Source: Lonicera japonica (lineage: Eukaryota > Streptophyta > Magnoliopsida > Dipsacales > Caprifoliaceae). Taken from it: a stretch of DNA of 64,000 bases. Made by a program: the position numbers and the translations under genes. Every line of letters begins with the position of its first letter. Position 1 is the stretch's first letter. The notes under the pieces were generated by a model, which saw only the letters and a program-made list of their open reading frames with translations, did no database searches and had not been told where the DNA came from. The stretch spans positions 39,482,969 to 39,546,968 of the forward strand of contig CM038468.1 of the NCBI GenBank assembly GCA_021464415.1, written 5' to 3'. This document shows positions 46,594 to 59,152 of this stretch, one piece after another.

Positions 46594-47457
46594 TGTAAAG
46601 TCTATATTTTGGTTGGTTTTATTCCTTCGACAAAAATACGATTGCTTGTAATTTATTTGAGTCGTTCGAGATTGCATCAGAAGAAATACAAGCAAGCCAA
46701 GCTACCAAATCAATGCATTGAAGAATTTCATCGAGAAAGATACGGTGAGCATTGGCTTTGAATTTAATTTCCTAGGTGGTATTTTTAGAAAAACCTCTTG
46801 GGTCGAATTAATTCTTTTTATTATTTTTGTTGGTGTTTTTCCTGCGTTCGTAATACTTCGGCGAATCAAATTTATGAGAAAACTCTTGGATTATATTTAT
46901 AATATGTTTTTAGAGTTACTTTAAAAATTTGAGTCGAATTGGAATTCAAACGAATTTAATACGCAGAAAAAGAAAAATAAAAATAAAAGAAAAAAGTTAA
47001 TTAAAAAGAATTTTTTTTATAAATAAATAATTAAATAAAAAGTAAAGAAATTTAATATGCTTCTTTTCTTAAATTAAAACCCACGTGAAGATGTTTTTTA
47101 AACATGAGGTTGGAATTAGTGGATGTCTTTTTTAAAATCAACAATGCCATGTGTCAAGTAATAATTGGATAGCCTTTTAAAATTGGCAGGCATTTGTTGT
47201 GGTTGACCGGTACAAGTTTTGTTAACTTTGACCGGTCCGGCGCAAATCTAGGGCACAGAATTAAAATTCTAATTTCGGACCGGGACACTTTTTTGGCTTG
47301 GATCGGTCGGCACTGATTTTTTATGGCAAAAATTTCGTTTTTAATTATTTTTAATCTTTTTTTAAAGTAAGTTGGTCTCCATATTTTTATATAAATAGAC
47401 CCATAAGGCAAGGGACTTGGACACACACTTTTGAGCACACTTTTATATATGTTTTGA

Positions 47458-47940
47458 TAGGGCTGGGATAATAAACCGAAAAACCGAAAACCGAACCGAA
47501 AAAACCGAAAAAAAACCGGTTCGGTTCGGTTCTTATTATTAAAGTGGACTTTTTTACCGGTTCGGTTCCTAATGGTTATTAACGGTTCGGTTCTCGGTTC
47601 CTTGGTCAATTTAATTAAAGGAACCGTTAGGAACCGTTCTAAGGGTTTTAAACCGGTTTTTTAGCAATTTTAAGGGTTTTAACGGTTCTAACGGTTCTAA
47701 CGGTTCCCCGAAGAACCGTTAGAACCGTTTTTGGCCGGTTCCTATGATTATTAACGGTTCTAACGGTTCTAACGGTTCCAACGGTTCCAACGGTTCCCCG
47801 AAGAACCGAACCGTTAGAACCGGTTCGGTTCCACTTTCGGTTCTTGAAAAAAAAAGCTCAAAACCGAACCGTTTTGAATTTTCGGTTCTCGGTTCCGGTT
47901 CTTATCATTTAGGACAAGAACCGAACCGGTCCCAGCCCTA
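47458..47940. mobile_element. hAT-type MITE in the copia LTR
   Basis: The 483-bp segment is flanked by the 8-bp duplication TGTTTTGA (47450-47457 and 47941-47948). The terminal inverted repeats are TAGGGCTGGGA and TCCCAGCCCTA. The other LTR of the same copia element (near 53159-53170) shows the empty site. The interior is made of 'aaccgtt', 'cggttc' and 'aaccgaac' repeats in both orientations. Open frames across it are artefacts of the repeats. Confidence 0.92.
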
Positions 47941-48624
47941 TGTTTTGAGAGAGTTTTCTACACCTTAGAGAGAGATTAAAAACCTCAAAATATAAAATTA
48001 TCTTAGGGCTTTTTATTCAGGCCAAAGCAATCGTTCTTTTTGTAAAGAACAATTCAGATCCTAAAGTTCGTGTGATTTGCAAACGGAGTTAAAGAACGGT
48101 GTGATACCGTGGCGAGTGATTCGTTGTGAACCTATTTGTATGATTCGAATATGAGGTCTATATGTGCAGAATGTGAAGACTTTTGCAAGCGGCTTGTGCG
48201 ACTCAAGTTTTGTAAGTTTGTACGATTTGAGATTAATCGAGTCTATAAACTTTTGTGCATATAGTGGATTGTTGAGTATTAGTCCTGTACTACAGTGATA
48301 CCTCGTTATATCTTGTCTTGATCATTTGTGATTGATTGTTTGCCATTCTTATGCATGCTAGACAAGATTTAACAAGTTTTCTGAATTAAAATCCATAAAC
48401 TTTTAGGGTTTACTTTTGATTTTATTAAAAATTAATTTTTGAGAATCCAACCGCCGACCACCAAACCTAGGATTAATTTGTTTTTAAATCACTTCCGCAC
48501 GCGCCTTAGCTTTTTCAATTGGTATCAGAGGAGGTTACCTTAAGTTGCTAGGGTTAGATCTTAACCTAGGTTTTCGTTGTGTTTGCGTTGTTTTTCTTGC
48601 TTGTTTTTAATTTGTTTGTTTACT

Positions 48625-50469
48625 ATGGGTAAAGATCAAACATCTATCGCTCCTATTTTGGATGGTTCCAATTACTCGTACTGGAAAGCTAGAATGCGAA
48701 TTTTATTAAAATTCAAAGATGAACGCGTATGGCTTGCAGTAGTGAATGGTTGGAAAGCACCCATGCACTACAAGTACCAAAGTTGAGAATGTTACAAAAG
48801 TTGATCTCAAACTTTCTGAGTTGTGGACTGCTGGTGAATTAGAATCGACTAAATGGAATTCTAAAGGATTAAATTTAATCCAAAGTCATGTGACGGAGGA
48901 TGAATTTAAAAATATTGTCACATGTGAGACTTCAAAAGAGGCGTGAAAAATCTTAGAGGTAGTTTATGAAGGTACAAACACTGTAAAAAACTCTAAAATT
49001 CAACGTTTACCGTCAGAATTTGAAATAATTAGTATGAAAGACAGTGAAACCATCACAGAGTTCCATAGTAGGCTTAAAGATATAGTCAGTTCTCTTTACA
49101 ATTTGAATGACATAATTCCTGAACATAGAATTGTAAAGAAAATTCTACAATCTTTGCCAGACCGGTTCATTCCCAAAATTACTGCTATAGAAGAGAGTAA
49201 AGATTTAAATAATTTGAAGGAGAATGAACTCTTAGGATTTCTTCAAACTTTTGAAGCTAATACTCTCTCCAAATCCTCATTGCAAAAGAAAGACAATATT
49301 GCTCTCAAAGCTGAAAATTTTTAAAATTCTGATGATGATGAGGATCTTGATTTTGATGAAAAAGAGATGATCAAATTTGCTAAAAATTTCAAAAAACTCC
49401 TTCGGTTGAGTAAAACTTTCAAAAATTCTTCTAAACCGAATGAAAACAAAAATATCGATTGGTCATCAAATCAGAGAAATCAAGGATTTCAAAAGCAGTC
49501 TAGGAATAATGGTGTTAAGAGCGATGAATGTTTTGAATGTCATGGGAAAGGTCATCAAGCTTGGGAATGCGCGACTAAATTTAACAAGCTTAGAAAAGCG
49601 AATCAGTATAATCGTGCCATGCATGCTACACTTAGTGGCGATGAGGATGATTTGCAATCCTATGACAAGAAAGAATATGTGGCTTTTGTTGCTAGTTGTG
49701 TGCCACATGAGTCTTCAAATTCTAAGGAAGAAGAGACCATCGATTCTAACGTGTGTCACAAGTCAGACGATACTTTCGATGAAGAAGTTGAAGAAGAGCT
49801 TGATCTTCAAACAGTCTATGACCAGCTGTGTGATGAATTGATTAAGGCCAAGAAGAAATAATTCCATCTCAATAAAAAGTTCAAAATTTTTGATGAAAAG
49901 ATGGAACAAATTCAAAAATGCGAGAGTTTAATAGGTCAATTGAATGATGAAAAAAGCACACTCTTGTTCAAAGTGTCTGAATTTGAACTCACAAGGCAGT
50001 CTCTCCTTGATGAGAATGAGAAGTTAAAAGATAACCTTATCTCTTTGGGTAAAGACAATGATAGCCTTAAAATTGAAATTACGCAACTCGTAAAAGAACT
50101 TGATAAGGCTAAATTTGTTAAGGTTGTCTTAAGAATAGGTCTGAAAAACTCAGTCACATGCTTGCAGGTCCTGTTCGCTTCTCGAATGACAAAAGTGGGT
50201 TAGGTTTTGATAAGTTTGTTATTAGTTCAAATTCCAAGGAAAAGGTTTCCAAGAAAAACCCGACTTTTGTCAAGGCAGACACAGAAAAGAACTTCGTGAA
50301 GAGAAAACCCATTAGAAAAATCCAGGCCATTAGAATTCTTAAGTCAGTTTCTCATACACAAGAGGATGTTCAAGAAGTGATCCCATTTGAATCTTATAAG
50401 CACACACTACCACAACCTTTTTTGTGTGATTTTTGCAATCACAAGGGTCACTTAAGAGATTTTTATTAG
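48625..50469 (+). pseudogene. Copia gag (SIRE-like), with several stops
   Basis: Starts MGKDQTSIAPILDGSNYSYW, the usual start of copia UBN2-type gag. It continues through SLPDRFIPKITAIEESKDL, the zinc knuckle CFECHGKGHQAWEC (about 49532-49573) and an acidic region. After a stop at 49861 come a coiled-coil-like stretch (49901-50100) and a second knuckle-like CDFCNHKGHLRDFY. Stops at about 48784, 48944, 49322, 49859 and 50467 and a frameshift show decay. Gag would form virus-like particles for the element. Confidence 0.85.
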
Positions 50470-52332
50470 CGAGCGAGGAATTTGTTTCTAACGAATTCGC
50501 CAAAGTTTATCCCCACTAGATCTAAACCCAAACCAATTACTAAATCTTTCAGCTTTGAAGATAAGGTTAGAGTTCTAGTTTCGGAGTCTACTAGGATTAT
50601 CAATGAGCTTAAAGCTTTATGTTTTGGTTGTGGTCCTAGAGGTAGGCAATTTAGGGGATATGGGAATGTTAGAACTCCTATGGTTTCATAAGTTTGGGTT
50701 TCAAAGGGGACCGCTTCATCCACTTAGGTGATTAGGAGTTCGCATAGCATACGGGGGATTGGTTGGTTGGCTATGCTAGGTATTTGCGTATAGGATCGGT
50801 CTTGTTTTAGCTCTTCTTAGATCTTGATTTATATACATGTTTGGATTTTTGTTGTAAAATTTGCTAAATTATTTAAAATCCAAAATTTTCTTTAATACTT
50901 GCATGCAATGTGATTGTTACTTTTCAATTCTGGATATCTCATGATTTTTAGATATAAATGCTTAATTTGAGATATATGTGCTATATTGTCTAGCTTGATT
51001 AAGACCGATGGTATGTTATTTCAATCACATAAGAGTATGCTAGTATATCCTGCACACTACACTTCACGATCTACATTGGAATATTTGAATAATCACATGG
51101 GTTAGACGTGGTTCTTTAAATTGAAAATTTATAAGCTCCCATATATGGACTATTTGGAAAGAAGTAGTCTAAGCGTTGTGATTATATGCAATGAGTTTTG
51201 GTGATGTAGAATTGAGTGAAAATTTAAAAGACAAGCAAAGTGAGGAAAAAATGTAAAAGGGATGGAAAAGGGCTACCATAGTGGAAAGAGAACCTAAAGC
51301 TCCCAAAATAGTGTATAACTGGCCTCCACTAGGGGTGAAAGCCTCCATCAAAATTGAATGATTGCTTGCATAAAAACGTCATCAATTAAATGCAAAAACT
51401 TGTGTGCTTGAGAGAAAAAGATTGCTTCCGAGGGAGGAAAAGTTAAAAATCTAATGTCTTAGAGGCTTTCTAAATTTTCACGCATATGGGTGCACGAATC
51501 TTTCAAAACCTATGTTTATTCGAATTGCACTTTTAGTGATCCAATTTGCATGCACAACGGGAAATATTTGAATACTCTTTGTTGCTTGCTGTATATATGC
51601 TTACTAGATGATTATCATACTTTGGCCATAGTACATGTATCAATTTAATGAAAATCACAAGTTTTTGGTCTTTATTGATAATTTTCAGATTTGATATATG
51701 TACATAGTAATGCATGTTAAGTTGTGCTAAAATTGTTTTTGTTTGGCAAAGTTTTGCTTCGAATCTCCAAACCAGTTTTTTTTGGGAGTTAGAGATTGTT
51801 GGTTTTCCTATTTTGCTACTTTCAGTGTATTCTTTCCATGATTTTCCTGTCTTTTTTTGACATTGGGGGAAAGTTTCCATAAGTTTCAGGGATAGAGTTC
51901 ACAGAAAGGGGGAGTAGTTAATGGGAGAGATTTGAATTCCTTGCATATTCTATTGTTTTAGCTTTGTCTATTCCTCACAAAAAGGGGGAGAAGTATTGGT
52001 AAATGGGGATAAGAAGTTATATAAAGAATTGTTGGGTTAAGGGAAATTTTGATTTCATTGATTTTTTTGTTAATTTATCTCCTGTATAACCCAAATGCTT
52101 CTCAAAGTTTTGTTCGAGCTTTGGTGTTTCAGGTTGAAGCACAGGATGAGTTTGAAGCAGCTGGCTAAGAGATTCGAGGTGTTGGCATGTCTTGCATCCT
52201 TAGTTATTTTGTAACAGGCAATAATTGATTTTGTTATTGTAATTGCGTACGGGATAGCTTAGTTATAATGATCGAGTCATCAAGTCTGTCAGGCTGTATG
52301 TGTTTTGTCTCGGAATAGCCAAAGGGAGAGTT
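50470..52332 (+). other. Noncoding interior of the gag-only copia element
   Basis: A short gag-like continuation runs to about 50690 (TKSFSFEDKVRVLVSES). Beyond it I find no pol, envelope or other domain up to the polypurine tract at 52320. Autonomous SIRE elements have several kb of pol here. Confidence 0.65.
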
Positions 52333-53741
52333 TGTAAAGTTTATATTTTAGTTGGCTTCATTCCTTCGACAAAAACACGGTTGCTTGTAATTTATTTGAG
52401 TCGTTCGAGATTGCATCAGAAGAAATACAATCAAGCCAAGCTACCGAATCAATGCACTGAAGAATTTCATCAAGAAAGATACAGTGAGCATTGGCTTTGA
52501 ATTTAATTTCCTAGATGGTATTTTTAGAAAAACCTCTTAGGTTGAATTAATTCTTTTTATTATTTTTGTTGGTATTTTTTTTTTGTTAATAATATTTCGA
52601 CGAATCAAATTTATGAAAAAAACTCTCAGATTATATATATAATATATTAAGTCGAATTAGAACTCAAAAGAATTTAATACGCAGAAAAAAAAAGTTAATT
52701 AAAAAGAAAAGATTTTATAAATAATTAATTAAATAAAAAGGAAAGAAAAGTCAAAGATGTCCTATACTGCCTTTCTTAAATTAAAACCCACGTGATGATG
52801 TTTTTTAAACGTGTAGTTGGTATTAATGGATAAAATCAACAATGTCATGTGTCAAGAAATAATTGGATAGCCTTTTAAAATTGGCAGGCATTTGTTGCGG
52901 TGGACCAGTACAAGTTTCGTTAGCTTAGACCGGTCCGGCGCAAATCTGGGGGCTGAATTGAAATCCTAATTTCGGATCGGTACACTTTCTTGGTTTGGAC
53001 CGGTCTAGTTATATTTTTTGGACAGTGATTTTTTATCGCAAAAATTTAGTTTTTAATTATTTTTAACCTTTTCTTAAGGTAAGTTTGTCTTCATATTTTT
53101 ATATAAATAGATCCATAAGGTAAGAGACTTGAACACACTTTTAAGCATACTTTTACACATGTTTTGAGAGAGTTTTGTACACCTTAGAGAGAGATTAAAA
53201 ATCTCAAAACATAAAATCACCTTAAGGCTTTTTATTCATGCTAAAGAAATCCTTCTTTTTGTAAAGAACAATTCAGATCCCAAAGTGCGTGTGGTTCGCA
53301 AACGGAGTTAAAGAACAGTGTGATACCGTGGCGAGTGATTTGTTGCGAACATATTCGTATGATTTAGATAGGAGGTCTATACGCGCAGAAGGTGAAAACT
53401 TTTGCAGGCGGCTTGTGAGACTCAAGTTTTGTATGTCTGTACGGTTTGAGATAAATCGAGTCTGTAAACCTTTGTGCATATAGTGGATTGTTGAGGATTA
53501 GTCATGTACTGCAGGGATACTTCGTTATATCTTGTCTTGATCATTTGTGATTGATTGATTGTTATTCTTATGCATGCTAGACAAGATTTAACAAGTTTTC
53601 TGAATTAAAATCCATAGACTTTTAAGGTTTACTTTTGATTCGATTAAAAATTAATTTTTGAGAATCCAATCGCCAAACAACAAACCTACGATTAATTTGT
53701 TTTTAAATCGCTTCGGCACGCGCCTTAGCTTTTTCACAACT

Positions 53742-56700
53742 TAGCCTCTCAACCTGTCGTCGGAATGGCGTAATCTGTGTTAGTGAAGGTGGGTCCTTAT
53801 AAAGGGAGAACCAACTTCTCGGTCGTAGTGATGAATAACTCGAAGGTTATCCTGGGGTTAAAGTTCTTAAAATAAACTAAGGTAAGCATTATGCCTAGCA
53901 CAAATAGCCTCATGATCCTTGGAAAGAACCCATGCATCATCCCAATGAAAACCCCATCAAGTAGTTGAAAATTTTTATAGGCAATCTAATTAAAGAAGGG
54001 CCTCAAGCACGACAATCCCATTTTTGTGGATGCACTAAAATGGGATGAAATTCATGAGACATCAAGACTTTTGCCAAAATCCATTCGACATGTGTTAATT
54101 GAGTTCGAAGATGTGATGCCCGACAGTCTTCCAAAGAAGTTACCTCTTAGTAAGGAAGTAAATCATCAAATTGAACTTGTGCAGGGTGCCAAGCCTCCAG
54201 TTTGCGCAGCCTATCGAATGTCATAGCATGAACTAGCCAAACTATAAAAACAGTTAAAGGAACTATTGGATGCAGGTTTGATGCAACCCAGCCAAATCGC
54301 CATACGGAGCTCTCGTTCTTTTTTAAAATAAACAAGACGATTTCTTAAGAATGTGTGTTAATTATCGAGCTCTTGACAAGGTAACCATAAGGAATAACTA
54401 ACCCATCCCTCTAGTGGCCGATTGTTTCGATCAACTCAACCGGTAAAAGTGTTCACAAAGCTGGACTTCAGATTCGGGTATTGGCAAGTTTGTATTCTGC
54501 AGTAGGTGATGAAGGAAAAACCACTTGCATCACAAGTTATGGAGCTTTGAAATTACTTGTTATGCCATTTGGGCTTGCTAATGCTCCAGCCACCTTCAGC
54601 ACTCTGATGAATCAGGTTCTTAGGGACTACTTGGATAATTTTGTTGTGGTTTATCTCGATGATATTGTGGTTTACAGCGAAAGCATGGAAGAGCACGAAG
54701 AGCACTTGAGGAAGGTTTTCGAAAGACTCCGAAAGCATGAGTTATATCTCAAGTTATTAAAGTGCTTATTTGAGTAAAAACGTATCAAGTTTTTATGCCA
54801 CATCATTAAATAAGGAAGAGTGCAGATGGATTCGATTAATGTCAAGGTCATCCAGGAGTGGCAGGCACCCACGAATGTGTCAGAACTCCTTTATTTTTTC
54901 TAGGACTAGCTAATTATTATAAGAAATTTATGAAAGACTATTCCGGTATCACAATACCCTTAATGGAACTCTTGAAGAAGTTGAAAGTTTGGAACTGGTC
55001 GGCGAGGTGCCAAGCTGCCTTCGATGCTTTGAAGAAGGCGAAGATCCCATTCTTGCTCTGCTGGATGTGATGAAGCCATTTAAAGTGCACACAGATGCGT
55101 CGGATATACCCCTACGAGGGGTCTTAATGCAGGAAAGTCACGCGGTAACATACAAGAGTCGAAAGCTCAGCGACATGGAGATGAGGTACTCTGACCACGA
55201 GAAAAAATTACTCACAGTAGTCCATTGTTTAATGTTATAGATGCATTACATCCTCGGTTCTCGGTTTCTCATTAAGATGGATAACACTACAGTTATCCAC
55301 TTTCTCAGTCAACCAAAATTGAGTTCTAAACAACCAAGGTGGTAGGAGTTACTAGCTAAATTCAACTTTTTGATAGAGTATAAAGTGGGTTCGACCAACA
55401 GAGTAGCGGATGCTTTGAGCCACAGAGTTGAGTTCAACGAACAGGCTAACGCATTTTTCAATGCCATTCTTCGAATTGACAATCAAGTGTCCACTAAAAT
55501 CTATAATAAAATCAAGAATGCACTACTGCAAGACCCTGTTTTCGCTCAACTATTGAATATAATAGAGAATGGAAAGACGCGGTAGTTTCGGTTGGTTGAC
55601 GAATTTATTTTGACAAAGGAAAATAAAGTTTTTGTTCCTCGAGTAAGAGAGTTGAAACGTACCCACATTTGAGAATGTCACGATACATTATGGGCGAGAC
55701 TCCCTGATTAAGAAAGGACGTTGGCCCTCCTCATGTAAGGTTAGTATTGGCCCCAAATGGAAGATGATGTGGAAAGCTATGTTAGAACTTGCCTGATTTG
55801 CCAACAAGACAAGATTGAGCGAAGACAACCAGTTGGGTTATTAAAACCTCTACCCATCCGGAACGACATTGGGAGAGCATTTAGCTCGATTTCAAATCAG
55901 GCCTAACTAAAGTGGGGGACCTGACAACTATCCTTGTGGTAATTGATCAATTCTCGAAGTATACCACATTTACCCCGGTTTTAAAGAAAATGTCGGGCGA
56001 GGAGACTGCACAATTGTTCTTTAAGTATATGTTCAAGTATTGGGGGATTGCTCAGAGCATTGTTAGTGATAAAAATTCACAATTCACGAAAAACTTTTAG
56101 AAGGGAACTATTTAAGGTTTTTTGTTCTAAGTTGTGTATGTGCTCCAGTTATTACCCTTAGTCGGATGGACAGACTGAGAGATACAATGTAATGCTCTAG
56201 GAATATCTGCGCCATTTCACTACTGCAACATAACGAATTTGTGTCAAGTTATTGGATGTGGCTCAACTGTGCTTTAACGTCCAGAAAAACTCCGGGACAA
56301 GAAATAGTGCTTTTGAAATTGTTACCGAACAACCCATCCTTCCTCACACCGCCAACTCAGTACCAATTTTGAAGTCCTTTATAGCCCATAATTTCTCTCA
56401 AAAGTGAAAGAGAAATATTGAGTTGGTTCAGATGAAGAAACATGCAGATCAGAAGATATGGCCATTGGAGTTCCAAGTAAGAGATTTTATAATTGTGAAG
56501 CTCCTCCCACAAGATAGGAAGTTCTTGCGGGGTCGAGATCCACGCCTTCTACAGAAGTACGAGGGGCCGCCCAAGATTGTGAAGAAGATTGGGAAAGTGG
56601 CTTATCGAATTGAACCCCCTATTTAGTTGAAGGTTCACCCAGCATTTCATGTCAGTATGCTAATATCGTACTTTGCCGATACTACTAATCCATCTCGAGG

Positions 56701-56881
56701 AGAGCCTAGTCGTCCAGGATTGAAGCAGAAAATAGAAGGGAAGAAGCTAGCGGAAGCCATCCTGGCCGATCGAGTTGTGTCAGCTTCCTGCAAACAACAC
56801 CAAGACTTTCTAGTCAAATGGGCAGGAAGAGACCCAGAAGAAAACACTTGGGAAAGAACATCAGACTTATCTGCCTTCTAG
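53742..56881 (+). pseudogene. Gypsy pol remnant with chromodomain (3' part)
   Basis: Order: end of protease (about 53780-53870), RT start (IELVQGAKPPVCAAYRMS at 54170-54225), RT core with VVYLDDIVVYSES (about 54646-54690), RNase H (HTDASD..YKSRKLSDMEMRYSDHE, 55060-55240), integrase zinc-finger end CLICQQDKIERRQPVG (about 55793-55840), integrase core (VVIDQFSKYTTF..SDKNSQFTKNF, 55912-56100) and a C-terminal chromodomain (DFLVKWAGRDPEENTWE, to 56881). The chromodomain marks a chromovirus, which targets heterochromatin. Many stops and frameshifts make it inactive. Confidence 0.9.
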
Positions 56882-57464
56882 GACCAGATTACCGCATACC
56901 TCGACAAGTTATCTAGAGCGTCAACAGCACTTGTCAGGGAGGATGTCACAGGGTGCCTCCCAAAAGCACATGTGAACGACTACACTCCATCAAGACCGTG
57001 CACGTGCCCGAGCACAGCACGGCCCAACAGGCGATCCATCACTAGCACTATCAAGTCGTCAAGCATTATCTTGTTCTAGAATTATGCTTAGGCTTCTCAT
57101 ATGTAAATATTGTTTCCATGTAATTAGATATAGGAATTTTCTTTGTAATCGTATTCCATTTCATTTGTAATCGTTTTCTTGTAACTTGTAAGAGCCAACG
57201 TGCACTGCTACAACTTTAGTATTTTTATTAAGTTGTTATATGTAGGGATAAGACAATCTTCCTTACATCCGAGTTGTCTACCAGTGCACGTTGTCTAGCA
57301 CTTTGCTTCAAGCTCTTACTTTCTTTCATATTGTAATAGCTTTCTATGTAATCATGTTTCTTGCAATGAAGTAATTTTAATTTATGCTCAAACTCTCTTT
57401 TAATAGCTTTCCTGTCGATCACGCATCCTACTTTGGGTTATCAAAGGACGCTCCGTACACATAG

Positions 57465-58369
57465 GTTCAGTACAAAATAATATTATATTTTTTCCCTTTT
57501 GTGGATAGCTTGTTTCAATGTCTCCCTTTATCCATGTTTTGATTGTTTCAATTCAAACCGAGAAGTACCTCACATAACTCCAAGATAATCTTGGCCCTAA
57601 CTCCATTAGGAAATACTAACCCAATGTTGATGTAGGTTGCCTAAATTGCATATATAAATCATAGATTAGCTATTCAAAGTACACCAAAAATTTGTGTTTT
57701 AAAGTGTTTGGTTTCAATATATGTGAATACTTTGCTTATATTTTCGTGCCTTAATGTTAAAACAAAAGAAAAGTATATATTATTCCTTTTGTAGCAAATT
57801 GAGAGCCGCCATTGACCTTCACATATTTGAACTACGACTCTAGCTAATTTCAATATAATCAATTATTAAGAATAAAATTTATTTACCATCATCACTCATT
57901 AGATTTTCTTATTGATCATCTCTTAAAAAAAAGAAGCGTGACTCTTAATTTGGAACGTCCTAAAGTGGAAAATATAACTCTCAAATTTGTCTGTAAGGAA
58001 TATTATGTTTCGTCTAAGCCCCGTCATTTCTCTCTTTGAGTTGACGCTTGTGCTTACGTCTTTGTTTGGACTGTAATAGAGTTCAAAAGGTGCAAGTATA
58101 GTAGCCGTGTACTTTCTTGTACCACTTATTGTAAAAAAAAAGCTCTCCATAATATACTACTATTTGTTTCACATCAAATTGAGAAATTTTCGTTTGCTTG
58201 TTTTTTTTTTCAGGGCATGTAAAGGTGTAGTCAACCGATATCCTGTATTACTTTTAATAGTAACTGATTAATCTTTATTCGGTACGTCTTGGGCATTGTA
58301 TTTAAGTTATTTGTTCAGAAGTTTCTCTGAGACCACCAAAATCCAAACAAAAAGAAAAGGAATTTTTTT
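57465..58369. other. Noncoding region
   Basis: No recognisable gene or element. The open frame at 57923-58150 on the minus strand has no family features. Confidence 0.45.
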
Positions 58370-59152
58370 GCTTCAACCATATTGAAGTTTATAGCTTGTT
58401 ATGCATGCTACATGAACATTCATAAACGTTGCATTTACAACGTGAATCTATTCTAAGAGCACTCTTTAGATGTATATGCGTATTTTGTTATCGTCTAAAA
58501 TGCGAAGTTTGAGATAAGACAAAAGAATGCATATTTATATTTTTTTTGAAAGAAAAATTCATATTTTGCATTTAAACAAGTATAGACGCCCATACAAGAA
58601 TCATCTTCCAAATTTTAACTAATATCCAAATTATACTAATCTAAATTATTTGTATCATATTTTTACAATCTGAATACATGAAATTACAGTAGTAAAGTTG
58701 CACTTCCACAACCATTGCTATATTTTCACATATACGACAAAATCTTAACACCACCTACCAACCTATAGACACATTAAAGAATCATCAAAACTCTCTTACC
58801 TATGATAAAAGCTATATCTTAAATTTCTTAGAGAGGGAAAAGGACATCATATGCACAAAAGAGAAGAAATTTAATTTTGATACAAAGTGAAACCCAAGAA
58901 ATTTCTCTACGTGTACCACACCACCACCAGATGAGCAAATATTCATATAACGGTTACAACGACACATGTTATCAAATCTCCTATCAGATTATAAGAAATC
59001 AATGACTCATCTAATAGAAGAGAGAGAAATGCAGACTTTTTTGGAATCTAATTAAATTGTGATAATATATATATATATATATATTGTTGTAACAGTTGTA
59101 CTGAATATTTTCTCCCACTTGAACGTTGGTCGATCATTTAGGGTTCGAAAAT
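58370..59152 (-). pseudogene. SERK 3' flank and 3' end relic (copy 2, distal part)
   Basis: 58370-58900 matches 41990-42660, and 59120-59152 ('gttggtcgatcatttagggttcgaaaat') matches 13424-13450 and 42690-42715, the 3' end of SERK copies. An unrelated stretch with an AT run lies between (58930-59115). The coding part continues beyond a solo LTR, from about 60902. Confidence 0.7.

Larger units (their letters stand above)
46594..53736 (+). mobile_element. Gag-only Ty1/copia element (SIRE-like) with target duplication CAACT
   Basis: LTRs at 46594-48517 and 52333-53736 start TGTAAAG.(T)TATATTTT and end GCGCCTTAGCTTTTTCA. CAACT flanks both ends (46589-46593 and 53737-53741). The PBS TGGTATCAGAG lies at 48520-48530, and the purine tract AAAGGGAGAG precedes LTR2. 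LTR1 is longer because a hAT MITE lies in it. Only gag is present between the LTRs; no protease, integrase or reverse transcriptase is seen. It is probably mobilised in trans by an autonomous relative. Confidence 0.9.
44448..57459 (+). mobile_element. Ty3/gypsy chromovirus-type retrotransposon with target duplication CATAG
   Basis: LTRs at 44448-45014 and 56944-57459 both start TGTCAC.GGGTGCCTCC. CATAG flanks both ends (44443-44447 and 57460-57464). A polypurine tract (GTCAGGGAGGA) precedes the second LTR. Inside are gag, protease, reverse transcriptase, RNase H, integrase and a chromodomain, with many stops. LTR2 lacks about 60 bp near its end. A copia element of 7.1 kb (46594-53736) is inserted in the protease region. 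The LTR copies differ visibly, so the insertion is not recent. Confidence 0.92.

Noticed and set aside
47154..47968. Open frames on both strands including an SNG repeat
   Set aside because: They run across the hAT MITE and LTR; the repeats come from 'aacggttct' tandem DNA.
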